A stretch of 41,388 bases of DNA from Alphaproteobacteria bacterium (lineage in GTDB: Bacteria > Pseudomonadota > Alphaproteobacteria > GCA-2731375), in assembly GCA_030747035.1 (NCBI GenBank), contig JASLLM010000005.1:1-41388 (forward strand), written 5' to 3'. Within the stretch, counting starts at the first letter, position 1. Each line of letters opens with the position of its first letter. The position numbers and the translations under genes were made by a program. Under the pieces are notes generated by a model that worked only from the letters and a program-made list of their open reading frames with translations, was not told the origin of the DNA and did no database searches. Below are positions 33,872 to 41,388 of this stretch, piece after piece.

Positions 33872-33890
33872 CCGCGACCGACTGGCGCGG
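33872..33890 (-). terminator. Weak hairpin after the SUF operon
   Basis: CCGCG and CGCGG, with an inner CC/GG pair and one bulged base, can fold into a 7-bp stem with a GACT loop 37 bp past the sufA stop on the minus strand. The following bases (TTGTTCATC) are only partly U-rich, so termination is uncertain. Confidence 0.3.
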
Positions 33891-33926
33891 GCTATCCGAT
33901 CCTAATTTAGAGGTTCTATCTTGAAT

Positions 33927-34268
33927 TCAGGCGACGCGAAAGCTTTCACCGCAGCCGCAGCGGTCTGATTCGTTGGGGTTGTTGAAAACGAAGGACGATT
34001 GAAATTTGTCCGTGACGAAATCCATCTCGGCCCCGATCAGGAACATGATCGCGGTCGGGTCGATGAAGATCTTGACGCCGTCGGTCTCTACCTCTTCCTC
34101 GAACTTCTTCTTTTCCCTGGCGTATTCGACCTCGTACATCAGGCCGGAACAGCCGCCTTTCTTCACGCCGACCCGCAAGGCCAGCACATCGCCGTCGCCG
34201 CGCGCCATCAATTCCTTGGCCCGCGTCACGGCGGCATCCGTCATGGTGAGTAGCGGTGGTCTTTCCAT
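33927..34268 (-). CDS. sufA: A-type iron-sulfur carrier of the SUF operon
   Basis: A ~113-residue SufA/IscA-type carrier. The cluster cysteines are in GGCSGLMY and the C-terminal RCGCGESF. It is the last gene of the SUF operon and complements ErpA encoded elsewhere in the window. ATG 34268, with GGGAA eight bases upstream, is preferred; the ATG at 34283 would have its ribosome site inside an inverted repeat. The antisense-like ORF overlapping it in another frame (33946-34299) is a shadow. Confidence 0.92.
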   Translation of the reverse strand: MERPPLLTMTDAAVTRAKELMARGDGDVLALRVGVKKGGCSGLMYEVEYAREKKKFEEEVETDGVKIFIDPTAIMFLIGAEMDFVTDKFQSSFVFNNPNESDRCGCGESFRVA

Positions 34269-34288
34269 AGTCAAATTTCCCATTCCCC

Positions 34289-34313
34289 AACGCCGCCAAG
34301 ATTAGGTGGCGTT
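34289..34313. repeat. Intercistronic inverted repeat between sufT and sufA
   Basis: AACGCCGCC and GGTGGCGTT flank a 7-base centre (AAGATTA). On the plus strand all nine positions pair (one G-U); in the sufT-sufA message there is one A-C mismatch. It may stabilise or process the SUF transcript just before sufA. Confidence 0.45.
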
Positions 34314-34327
34314 ATCTTGCCATAATC

Positions 34328-34750
34328 CTAAAACATATCCAATTCGACGCGGGCCGCTTCCGACATCATGGACATATCCCACGGCGGATCCCAGACCAGT
34401 TCGACCACGACCTCGCCCACCCCCTCGGCTTCCGAGACGATCCTGGCCAGATGGCCCGGCAGAATGCCCGCGACGGGGCAGCCCGGTGCGGTCAGGGTCA
34501 TCTGGATGTCCACCTTGCCGGAAGGGTCGAGTTTGTAGTCATAGATCAGCCCCAAATCGAAAATATTGACCGGGATTTCCGGGTCATAGACTTCCCGCAT
34601 GGCGTCGATCACGGCGGATTCCGAGGCGGGGGTAACACCTTCCGCCAACGGTTCGCCGGCGCGTGCCTTGCCGTCCTCGTCCAATTCCGGACCATGCAAA
34701 TGGCCGAAGGGATTGAACATCCCGTGCGGATCCATATCCGACATATCCAT
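34328..34750 (-). CDS. sufT: SUF-associated MIP18/DUF59 protein SufT
   Basis: A 140-residue protein of the MIP18/DUF59 family, which helps mature Fe-S proteins. The core has VYDPEIPVNIFDLGLIYD and the conserved cysteine in LTAPGCPVAG; VWDPPWDMSMMSEAAR closes the domain. A ~40-residue Met/Gly/His-containing N-terminal extension precedes it, as in many alpha-proteobacterial SufT proteins. TTAGGAG lies before the ATG. It follows sufE by 11 bp. Confidence 0.92.
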   Translation of the reverse strand: MDMSDMDPHGMFNPFGHLHGPELDEDGKARAGEPLAEGVTPASESAVIDAMREVYDPEIPVNIFDLGLIYDYKLDPSGKVDIQMTLTAPGCPVAGILPGHLARIVSEAEGVGEVVVELVWDPPWDMSMMSEAARVELDMF

Positions 34751-34761
34751 CCTGTTTACTC

Positions 34762-35217
34762 CTAATCCGCTGCCCGTAAAGTATCCGGGGACCGTTCGGC
34801 CCGCTGGCTTAATTTCTGCATATGTTTCAACATCGCCATCATCCCCACCTGACGCTGCATGGTCAGCGCGCCCAGGTTCAGGCCGCGCACGTGATCCAAG
34901 GTGATTTCCGCCAGTTCCTCGCTGCTCAGGCCACTGAACGATCCGGTCATCATAGAGACCAAACCCTTAACGATTATGGCATCGCTCTGGCCGCGAAAAT
35001 GATGCGCGCCGTCCTCGATCTCATGAATGATCCAGACCTTCGACATACAGCCATGCATCAGATGGGCATCATCCATGCAGTCCGCCGGGAAGGGGGTCTT
35101 GTCGGCCCGCTTGCCAATATCGATGATGTATTCGAAGCGGCTTTCTTCGTCGAGCAGATCCAATGCTTCGACATACTCTTCGTACTGGGCCATTTTTTCC
35201 GCTGCGATAGCCATCAT
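34762..35217 (-). CDS. sufE: Sulfur-transfer protein SufE
   Basis: A 151-residue SufE, which accepts persulfide sulfur from SufS. The acceptor is Cys57 in MHGCMSKVW. MTGSFSGLSSEELAEI is typical of the family. The ATG overlaps the sufS stop (ATGA), so the desulfurase and its partner are coupled in translation. Confidence 0.94.
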   Translation of the reverse strand: MMAIAAEKMAQYEEYVEALDLLDEESRFEYIIDIGKRADKTPFPADCMDDAHLMHGCMSKVWIIHEIEDGAHHFRGQSDAIIVKGLVSMMTGSFSGLSSEELAEITLDHVRGLNLGALTMQRQVGMMAMLKHMQKLSQRAERSPDTLRAAD

Positions 35218-36482
35218 CCGAACAAACTCCGGGCCCGTTCCAGGGCCGCAATCATGATGTCGATTTCGCCGGTGGTGTTGTACATGGCCAACGAGGCGCG
35301 CACGGTGCCATCAACGCCCAGGCGCGCCATCAGGGGCTCGGCACAATGCTGTCCGACCCGCGCGGCGACACCGGCCCGGTCCAACGTGGCCGCGGTATCA
35401 AAGGGGTGGATGCCGTCCTGCACGAACGACAAGATCGCCGCCTTTTCTGGCGCACTGCCGAACAGCCGGACATCCGGCATGGCGGTCAGGCGTTCCGTGG
35501 CGTAGGCCAACAGGGCCTTTTCATGGGCCGCGATCTTGTCCATGCCGATGGCCGAGACATAATCGATGGCAGCGCCCAGGCCGATCGCCTCGACAATCGG
35601 CGGGGTGCCGGCCTCGAAACGGTAGGGCGGCTCCTGATAGGTGGTTTTTTCATATGTGACCGTGGCAATCATATCGCCACCGCCCTGATAGGGCGGCATT
35701 TGCGCCAATAGCTCGGCCTTGCCGTACAGCACGCCAATGGCCGTCGGCCCGTACAATTTATGTCCGGTGAAGACATAGAAGTCCGCGTCCAGGTCCTGCA
35801 CATCCACTTTGCTGTGCACCACCGCCTGGCTGCCGTCCAGCAGCACCGGGATGCCGCGGTTATGGGCCAGACGCACAATCTCCTTGCCCGGCACCATGGT
35901 GCCCAGGACGTTGGAGCAATGGGTGATGGAGACCAGCTTGGTGTTGCCGTCCAACAAATCAGCGTAGGCATCCATGTCCAGAACGCCACGGTCGTCAATG
36001 GGCGCCACCTTCAATTCAATGCCGATCTCGTCGCGCAGCAATTGCCAGGGCACGATATTGGCGTGATGCTCCATGTCGGAAATCACCACGCCGTCGCCCT
36101 TGGAGAGAAATTCCCGGCCATAAGTAGCGGCGACCAGATTAATCGCCTCTGTGGTGTTGCGGGTGATGACGATTTCTTCTTCCGTGGGCGCGTTCAAGAA
36201 GCGGGCGATCGTCCCGCGCACGCTTTCGTAGCGGTCGGTTAGGGTCTGGCTCAGATAATGGGCGCCGCGGTGGACGTTGGTGTAGTCCTCCTCCAGCACC
36301 TGCGTCATGGCGTCGATCACGGCACGCGGCTTTTGTGCCGAGGCGCCGCTGTCAAAATAAACCAGGGGTTTGCCATGCACCTCTCGGCTCAGGATCGGGA
36401 AATCCCGGCGGATCAGATCGACATTGAAGCCGCCTTCCACGTTGTGGCCGGTCAGGTCGGTGTTTGTTGCGATATCGTTCAT
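35214..36482 (-). CDS. sufS: Cysteine desulfurase SufS
   Basis: A ~422-residue PLP-dependent group II cysteine desulfurase that takes sulfur from cysteine for cluster assembly. The PLP lysine is in FTGHKLYGPT, preceded by the DGSQAVVH pocket, and the catalytic cysteine is in RVGQHCAEPL. EMEHHANIVPWQ-type residues (here DMEHHANIVPWQ) are typical. ATG 36482 overlaps the sufD stop by four bases and is preferred; an ATG four codons upstream is also in frame. Confidence 0.95.
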   Translation of the reverse strand: MNDIATNTDLTGHNVEGGFNVDLIRRDFPILSREVHGKPLVYFDSGASAQKPRAVIDAMTQVLEEDYTNVHRGAHYLSQTLTDRYESVRGTIARFLNAPTEEEIVITRNTTEAINLVAATYGREFLSKGDGVVISDMEHHANIVPWQLLRDEIGIELKVAPIDDRGVLDMDAYADLLDGNTKLVSITHCSNVLGTMVPGKEIVRLAHNRGIPVLLDGSQAVVHSKVDVQDLDADFYVFTGHKLYGPTAIGVLYGKAELLAQMPPYQGGGDMIATVTYEKTTYQEPPYRFEAGTPPIVEAIGLGAAIDYVSAIGMDKIAAHEKALLAYATERLTAMPDVRLFGSAPEKAAILSFVQDGIHPFDTAATLDRAGVAARVGQHCAEPLMARLGVDGTVRASLAMYNTTGEIDIMIAALERARSLFG

Positions 36483-37732
36483 GCCGCCATCCATTCGCCG
36501 ACCAGGCGTTCCATGATCCCACGCACGGCGTCACTATCGATTTTCGCCAGGGTTTCCGAGATGAAGGCGGTCATCAGAAGTTGCCGGGCTTCATCCTCGG
36601 GAATGCCGCGGGAGCGCAGATAGAACAGGCCGGTCTCGTCCAACTCGCCGGCGGTGGCGCCGTGGCTGCATTTGACGTCGTCGGCCAAAATCTGCAATTC
36701 CGGCTTGCTGTCGATTTCCGCCTCATCCGACAACAGCAATGTCTTGTTCAATTGATGCCCTTCGATGCCCTGGGCGTCCGGCCGCACCGTGATCTTGCCC
36801 TGGAAGACCGCGTGCGCGTGGTCGTCGAGAATACCGCGATAATCCTGCTGGCTGTTGGTGGCGCCCACCGCATGATCCATCTGAATGGCGTTGTCGCAAT
36901 GTTGCTTGCCGCGCAAAAGATAGACACCGTTCAGGGCCGCCTCCGCACCTACGCCCTGCAGGGCCATATGAATTTCACTGCGCACCAGTTGGCCGCCCAG
37001 GTTCAGATCAAAGTTTTCCAACCGGGCGCCGTCTTGCAACTGTCCGGCCAGGGTCGCGATGTGGCTGGACCCGGATGCATCCTGCTGGATCTTGTAACGT
37101 TGCAGTTTTGCCCCTGCCGCCGCCTCAACTTCCGTTACGGCATTGATGAAATAGCCGCCACCGCCCAGCCCCAGATAATGTTCGACCACCGTGGCCTGGG
37201 CACCGGCGCCGGCCAGGATCAGGTTGCGGGGATAGCTGGCGCCCCCATCGGACAGAAACAGAATCTCGATCGGCCGTGACACGCTAATACCCGGATCAAT
37301 CGCCAGGACATAGCCATCCCGGCTCAGGGCCTGGTTCAAGGCCGGCAGGGGCAACTCCTGCCCCTGGGCAAGTTTGCCCATGTGGCCGGCCAGCAGCCCG
37401 GGGTTTTCCGCCATTGTCTCGGCCATGCCCGCCAGCCTGACGCCATCGGGCAGGTCATCCGCGCTGCCTTGCAAGACGCCGTTGCTGAATACCAGCCGAT
37501 GACTGTCCTGAAGTAGGGCCGGGGGCGTATCGCCCACGGGTGCGGTGTCGAGCGCGAACAATTGTTCCTGCACGGGCTTCAGATTGGTATAGCGCCATTC
37601 CTCAACCTTGCGGTCGGGCAATCCGGCGGCTGAGAACCGCGCAGCCGCCGCTTGCCGCAGATCCGCCAGCCAGGCCGGTCCGGCCTTTGGCAGATGCGCG
37701 GCGAATTGCGCCTGATAGGCTTCCATTGCCAT
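36479..37732 (-). CDS. sufD: Fe-S assembly scaffold protein SufD
   Basis: A 417-residue beta-helix protein that forms the SufBC2D scaffold. The C-terminal part carries the shared SufB/SufD core (ADDVKCSHGATAGELDE, then FYLRSRGIPEDEARQLL). The N-terminal half is more variable, with KVEEWRYTNLKP as a recognisable SufD segment. It starts 3 bp after the sufC stop and overlaps sufS. Confidence 0.94.
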   Translation of the reverse strand: MAMEAYQAQFAAHLPKAGPAWLADLRQAAAARFSAAGLPDRKVEEWRYTNLKPVQEQLFALDTAPVGDTPPALLQDSHRLVFSNGVLQGSADDLPDGVRLAGMAETMAENPGLLAGHMGKLAQGQELPLPALNQALSRDGYVLAIDPGISVSRPIEILFLSDGGASYPRNLILAGAGAQATVVEHYLGLGGGGYFINAVTEVEAAAGAKLQRYKIQQDASGSSHIATLAGQLQDGARLENFDLNLGGQLVRSEIHMALQGVGAEAALNGVYLLRGKQHCDNAIQMDHAVGATNSQQDYRGILDDHAHAVFQGKITVRPDAQGIEGHQLNKTLLLSDEAEIDSKPELQILADDVKCSHGATAGELDETGLFYLRSRGIPEDEARQLLMTAFISETLAKIDSDAVRGIMERLVGEWMAA

Positions 37733-37735
37733 GAC

Positions 37736-38500
37736 CTAGGCCGCCTCCGTCCCGGAGACGAATGCGCCATAGCCTTTTTCCTCCAGCTCCAGCGCCAGTT
37801 CCTTACCGCCCGACCGGGCGATCCGGCCGTGCGCGAGGACATGCACATAGTCCGGCACGATGTAATCCAACAGGCGTTGATAATGGGTGATCACCAGCAT
37901 GGAACGCTTCGGCCCGCGCAGAGCATTGACGCCCTCCGCCACCACCTTCAGGGCATCGATGTCCAGGCCGCTGTCGGTCTCGTCCAGCACCGCGAAATGG
38001 GGCTCCAACAAAGCCATTTGCAGGATCTCGTTGCGCTTTTTTTCGCCACCGGAAAAGCCAACGTTGACGCCCCGGCGCAGCATATCGTCGCTGATATTGA
38101 GCGCCTTGGTGTGTACCCGCAGGCGCTTCATGAACTGCACCGCATCCAGTTCATCCTGGCCGCGCTGGCGGCGTACCGCGTTCAGTGCGGTCTTCAGAAA
38201 GGTGGTGGAAGATACACCCGGCAATTCGACAGGATATTGAAAGCCCAGGAAGATGCCTTCCGCTGCCCGTTCCTCGATGGACAATTCGCTCAAGTCCCGG
38301 CCCCGGTAGGTGATCGTGCCGGCGGTGACGTCATAGCCGTCGCGCCCCGAAAGCACATAGGACAGGGTGCTCTTGCCCGAGCCGTTGGGCCCCATGATGG
38401 CGTGCACTTCGCCCTCACCGATACTCAGGTCGATGCCCTTGAGGATCTCCTTGCCGTCCACGTCAGCGTGCAGGCCCTTAATTTCCAGCATATTCGTCAT
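37736..38500 (-). CDS. sufC: Fe-S assembly ATPase SufC
   Basis: A 254-residue soluble ABC ATPase of the SUF scaffold complex. Walker A is GPNGSGKST, the signature FSGGEKKRNE, and the Walker B region AVLDETDSGLD, all diagnostic of SufC. The Q-loop segment is FLGFQYPVELPG. It begins 3 bp after the sufB stop. Confidence 0.96.
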   Translation of the reverse strand: MTNMLEIKGLHADVDGKEILKGIDLSIGEGEVHAIMGPNGSGKSTLSYVLSGRDGYDVTAGTITYRGRDLSELSIEERAAEGIFLGFQYPVELPGVSSTTFLKTALNAVRRQRGQDELDAVQFMKRLRVHTKALNISDDMLRRGVNVGFSGGEKKRNEILQMALLEPHFAVLDETDSGLDIDALKVVAEGVNALRGPKRSMLVITHYQRLLDYIVPDYVHVLAHGRIARSGGKELALELEEKGYGAFVSGTEAA

Positions 38501-38503
38501 GTC

Positions 38504-39961
38504 CTAGCCCGCGCTGCCTTCCAATGAGATACCAACCAGTTTCTGCGCTTCCACCGCGAACTCCATGGGCAGTTCCTGCAGGACCTGCTTGCAGAAGCCG
38601 TTGACGATCATGGACAGCGCCTCTTCATCCGACAGGCCGCGCTGGCGGCAATAGAACAATTGATCCTCGGAGATCTTCGCCGTCGTCGCCTCATGCTCGA
38701 TCTGGGCCGTGCGGTTGCGGTTCTCGATATAGGGCACCGTATGGGCGCCGCATTTGTCGCCGATCAGCAGGCTGTCGCATTGGGTGTAATTGCGCCCGCC
38801 CTTGGCACCGGGCTGCATGCGTACCAAGCCGCGATAGGTGCTCTGGCTGCGCCCGGCGGAGATGCCTTTGGCGATGATGGTCGAGGAGGTGTTCTCGCCG
38901 ATATGGATCATCTTGGTGCCCGTGTCGGCCTGCTGCAGATTATTGGTGATGGCGACGGAGTAGAATTCCCCGATCGAGTTGTCGCCCTGCAAAATACAGC
39001 TGGGGTACTTCCAGGTAACGGCGGAGCCGGTTTCCACCTGGGTCCAGGAAACCTTGGAATTGCGGCCCCTACACGCCGCCCGCTTGGTCACGAAATTGTA
39101 GATCCCGCCATTGCCGTTTTCGTCGCCGGGATACCAGTTCTGCACCGTGGAATACTTGATCTCCGCATCGTCCAGCAGCACCAGTTCAACCACGGCGGCA
39201 TGCAACTGGTTCTCGTCCCGTTGCGGCGCGGTGCAGCCTTCCAGGTAGGAGACATAGCTGCCTTCATCGGCGACGATCAGGGTGCGTTCGAACTGCCCCG
39301 TATTGGCCTGATTGATGCGGAAATAGGTGGACAGTTCCATGGGGCAGCGCACGCCCTTGGGAATGTAGACGAAGGAGCCGTCGGTAAAGACGGCGGAGTT
39401 CAGCGTGGCATAGAAATTGTCGGAATAGGGTACGACGGAGCCGAGATATTTTTGTACCAGCTCCGGATGCTCGCGCACCGCTTCCGAGATCGGGCAGAAG
39501 ATCACCCCGGCCTTGGCCAGTTCCTTCCTAAAGGTAGTGGCGACGGAGACGCTATCGAATACCGCGTCCACCGCGACGCCGGCCAGCATTTGCTGTTCGT
39601 GCAGGGGAATGCCCAGCTTTTCATAGGTACGCAGCAGTTCCGGGTCGACCTCGTCCAGGCTTTTCGGCCCATCCTCCTTGGATTTTGGCGCGGCGTAATA
39701 ATAGGCGTCCTGAAAATCGATCTCCGGATATTCGACCTTGGCCCAGGATGGTTCTTCCATCTGCAGCCAGCGGCGATAGGCGCGCAGACGCCATTCCAAC
39801 AGCCACTCCGGCTCCTCCTTCTTGGCGGAGATGAAGCGGATGATGTCTTCGTTCAGGCCCTTGGGCGCCAGTTCGGTATCGATATCGGTGACGAAGCCGT
39901 ACTTGTACTTATCCCCGGCGATCGAGGAGACCTGATCCGCGGTTTCGCTGGTATAGCTCAT
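38504..39961 (-). CDS. sufB: Fe-S assembly scaffold protein SufB
   Basis: A 485-residue SufB, the scaffold on which the cluster is built. The N-terminal segment ([19 protein letters not shown]) and [13 protein letters not shown] are typical, as is the C-terminal [20 protein letters not shown] with its core cysteine. It is the first structural gene of the operon and overlaps the regulator gene by four bases. Confidence 0.96.
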   Translation of the reverse strand: MSYTSETADQVSSIAGDKYKYGFVTDIDTELAPKGLNEDIIRFISAKKEEPEWLLEWRLRAYRRWLQMEEPSWAKVEYPEIDFQDAYYYAAPKSKEDGPKSLDEVDPELLRTYEKLGIPLHEQQMLAGVAVDAVFDSVSVATTFRKELAKAGVIFCPISEAVREHPELVQKYLGSVVPYSDNFYATLNSAVFTDGSFVYIPKGVRCPMELSTYFRINQANTGQFERTLIVADEGSYVSYLEGCTAPQRDENQLHAAVVELVLLDDAEIKYSTVQNWYPGDENGNGGIYNFVTKRAACRGRNSKVSWTQVETGSAVTWKYPSCILQGDNSIGEFYSVAITNNLQQADTGTKMIHIGENTSSTIIAKGISAGRSQSTYRGLVRMQPGAKGGRNYTQCDSLLIGDKCGAHTVPYIENRNRTAQIEHEATTAKISEDQLFYCRQRGLSDEEALSMIVNGFCKQVLQELPMEFAVEAQKLVGISLEGSAG

Positions 39962-40413
39962 TTGGCGAGTTCTTCCGGCGTCGGTTCAAAGGCAAAGGGT
40001 CGGGGCATCATTTCCGCCAGGCTGACACTTTCCAAAGCGCCCTGGATGGCCTGATTGACCTGGTTCCAGTTGCCGCTCATGGAACAGAGCGTCATGGAGC
40101 CGCAGGTGGTATCGGAACCGTCAACACAGGCGGTCAGGGCGATGGGTCCCTCCAGCGCGGTGATGATTTCCGCCATGGTGACGTCCCCGGCCGCCCGGTC
40201 CAGGCTGTAGCCGCCGCCCGCACCCCGGTGGGAGGTCAGAATGCCGGCCTTGGACAACTGTTTCATCAGTTTCGAGACCGAGGGCAGGGGCACGCCGGAA
40301 TCCTGCGCCATCTGCACGGCGGTCACGACCTTGGCGTCACGCCCCTCGTCATGGCCGGCCATATGGCTCAGCATGACAACGGCGTAATCGGTCATCTTAT
40401 TGAGGCGGATCAT
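39958..40413 (-). CDS. Rrf2-family SUF operon regulator
   Basis: A 151-residue Rrf2/IscR-type repressor. The winged helix occupies residues ~1-75 ([19 protein letters not shown], then [23 protein letters not shown]). Cys96, Cys104 and Cys110 are placed to bind an Fe-S cluster, so the protein can sense cluster status. It heads the SUF operon and its gene lies just downstream of a 17-bp imperfect palindrome over the predicted start point, which suggests autorepression. It may also control erpA, whose promoter has the same layout. Confidence 0.92.
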   Translation of the reverse strand: MIRLNKMTDYAVVMLSHMAGHDEGRDAKVVTAVQMAQDSGVPLPSVSKLMKQLSKAGILTSHRGAGGGYSLDRAAGDVTMAEIITALEGPIALTACVDGSDTTCGSMTLCSMSGNWNQVNQAIQGALESVSLAEMMPRPFAFEPTPEELAK

Positions 40414-40429
40414 AGTCTTCCCCGCAATC

Positions 40430-40446
40430 AGGACTAAATTGGTACT
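40430..40446 (-). promoter_or_regulatory. Probable Rrf2 operator of the SUF operon
   Basis: AGGACTAAATTGGTACT matches its own reverse complement at 13 of 17 positions. It lies 4 bp downstream of the -10 box, over the start point and 17 bp before the regulator ATG, the expected place for a repressor. It contains ACCAATT (minus strand), which is also found at the same position in the erpA promoter. Confidence 0.6.
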
Positions 40447-40449
40447 GTT

Positions 40450-40477
40450 TACATAGCGGAATGCGCAATGAAGTCAA
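40450..40477 (-). promoter_or_regulatory. SUF operon promoter
   Basis: On the minus strand TTGACT (40472-40477) and TATGTA (40450-40455) are 16 bp apart. TTGACT matches the -35 consensus at five of six positions. Boxes and spacer equal those of the erpA promoter in this window. Confidence 0.6.
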
Positions 40478-40588
40478 GCGGCAAGCTGCCGCAGCCAGAA
40501 ATCGCCTCCCGCATCATCGCGCCTTTGCTTTTAGCGCTTCTTTGTTGTTAGAAGGTTAGCGATCTGTTGCTGTTTCGGAACCGTATTG

Positions 40589-41388
40589 ATGTCGTATCGT
40601 CTGCTCCGCCGGGTGCTTGCCACTGCCGTTTTATGGACCGTTGTCTCGTTGCCGGCCGCGGCGGCGGAAAAGCCCTTGTTCGAACTGGGCCTGGCGGGCG
40701 GCGCGGGCTATCTGCCCGACTACCCAGGCGCGGGGCAGAATCATTTCAACGGTATCGCCCTGCCGTTTCCCATCTATCGCGGCGAATTCTTCCGTTCCGA
40801 CAGCAAGGGGTTGCTGCGGGGACGCCTGATCCATAGTAGCGATTTTGAGCTGGATATCTCGCTCTCCGGCTCGCTTGATGCCGATTCCGATGATAACGAC
40901 GCCCGACGGGGCATGCCGGATCTAGACTATCTGGCCGAACTGGGCCCGCGCCTGCAATGGACCTTCGCCCGGGCCGCGCGCTGGGCCAAGATGGATTTGG
41001 AATTGCCCGTGCGGGCGGTGTTTTCGACCGATTTATCCGATGTTGAGCATCGTGGTTTCCTGCTGGAGCCACAAATCGCCTATCAGCACGATAATTTTCT
41101 TGGCAACGGCAGCAAGTTGAAGCTGGGCCTGTCCGCCGTCTTTGCCGATGAAATCCTGCAGGATTATTTCTACGAAGTGACCGCGCCCTTCGCCACCGCC
41201 GCCCGGCCGGCCTATGACGGGCAGGGGGGGTACCTGGGCAGCAAGCTGCGTCTTGTTATCCAGCACCCCCTGGGCAAGCGTCTGCGGTTTTTCCTGGCCG
41301 GTGATCTGAACTCCCACCACGGCGCGGCCAACGAGGATAGCCCGCTGCTGCGCGAAAAGCTGACTTTCGGCGCCGGCCTGGGCCTGAT
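40589..41388 (+). CDS. MipA/OmpV-family outer-membrane protein (3' end off the window)
   Basis: The frame from ATG 40589 stays open to the window edge (266 codons) and is absent from the ORF track, probably because it has no stop here. It starts with a signal peptide: MSYRLLRRVL, a hydrophobic core and an AAAAE cleavage region near residues 24-27. The mature part begins FELGLAGGAGYLPDYPGAGQ, the MipA/OmpV hallmark, and continues as alternating beta-strands (LPFPIYRGEFFRS, LGLSAVFADEI, GYLGSKLRLVI). It is divergent from the SUF operon. MipA proteins are linked to murein synthesis complexes or small-molecule passage; the role here is unknown. Confidence 0.85.
   Translation, partial: MSYRLLRRVLATAVLWTVVSLPAAAAEKPLFELGLAGGAGYLPDYPGAGQNHFNGIALPFPIYRGEFFRSDSKGLLRGRLIHSSDFELDISLSGSLDADSDDNDARRGMPDLDYLAELGPRLQWTFARAARWAKMDLELPVRAVFSTDLSDVEHRGFLLEPQIAYQHDNFLGNGSKLKLGLSAVFADEILQDYFYEVTAPFATAARPAYDGQGGYLGSKLRLVIQHPLGKRLRFFLAGDLNSHHGAANEDSPLLREKLTFGAGLGL

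Noticed and set aside
38660-40054. 464-aa plus-strand ORF opposite sufB
   Set aside because: Antisense shadow of a strongly conserved gene; composition typical of reverse-frame translation.

Overview
The window is GC-rich, densely coded and alphaproteobacterial in character, most like a free-living Rhodospirillales-type organism. Two conserved chromosomal blocks point there: an erpA/dgt/argS/SPOR/nagZ/scpA/scpB/tatABC cluster and a complete SUF iron-sulfur operon headed by an Rrf2-type regulator. No tRNA, rRNA, CRISPR array, integrase or transposase was seen. The species cannot be named from the sequence.

Layout. (1) 1-3982: the 3' part of an MtnA-type isomerase gene, then a bifunctional class II aldolase/short-chain dehydrogenase, facing a ribokinase-type gene and a small unknown ORF on the minus strand. 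(2) 4118-7893: a promoter and three acyl-CoA dehydrogenase genes (two tandem 'large' paralogues and one 'small' subunit type), closed by a hairpin terminator between convergent genes. (3) 7893-10916, minus strand: a soluble adenylate cyclase with TolB-like and TPR regions, exonuclease III and erpA. (4) 11025-19506, plus strand: dgt, argS, a SPOR protein, nagZ, scpA, scpB, tatA, tatB, tatC. (5) 19556-33765: an accessory stretch. It starts with a chimeric gene that joins the front of a methyltransferase to most of a LivG ATPase, then livF, a pentonate-type IlvD/Edd dehydratase, a cyclase-family gene broken by one amber codon, a small membrane protein and a cupin. A minus-strand DUF1028/sulfatase/GFA operon, otnK-otnC and a thiol-dioxygenase-like cupin follow. 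Two tandem 124-bp inverted-repeat elements, a molybdopterin oxidoreductase and an lsrF homologue complete it. (6) 33872-40477, minus strand: regulator-sufB-sufC-sufD-sufS-sufE-sufT-sufA. (7) 40589 to the edge: the start of a MipA/OmpV-type outer-membrane protein gene, which the ORF track lacks.

How it fits together. Three separate loci encode enzymes whose families release dihydroxyacetone phosphate: the MtnA-linked aldolase, OtnC and LsrF. The region therefore looks rich in salvage of odd sugar phosphates and sugar acids. The SUF operon and erpA promoters share one layout (TTGACT, 16-nt spacer, -10, 6 nt, ACCAATT), which suggests common Fe-S control. The points most worth checking are the methyltransferase-LivG chimera, the single amber codon in the cyclase gene, the aldolase/dehydrogenase fusion beside MtnA, and the shared erpA/suf promoter layout.
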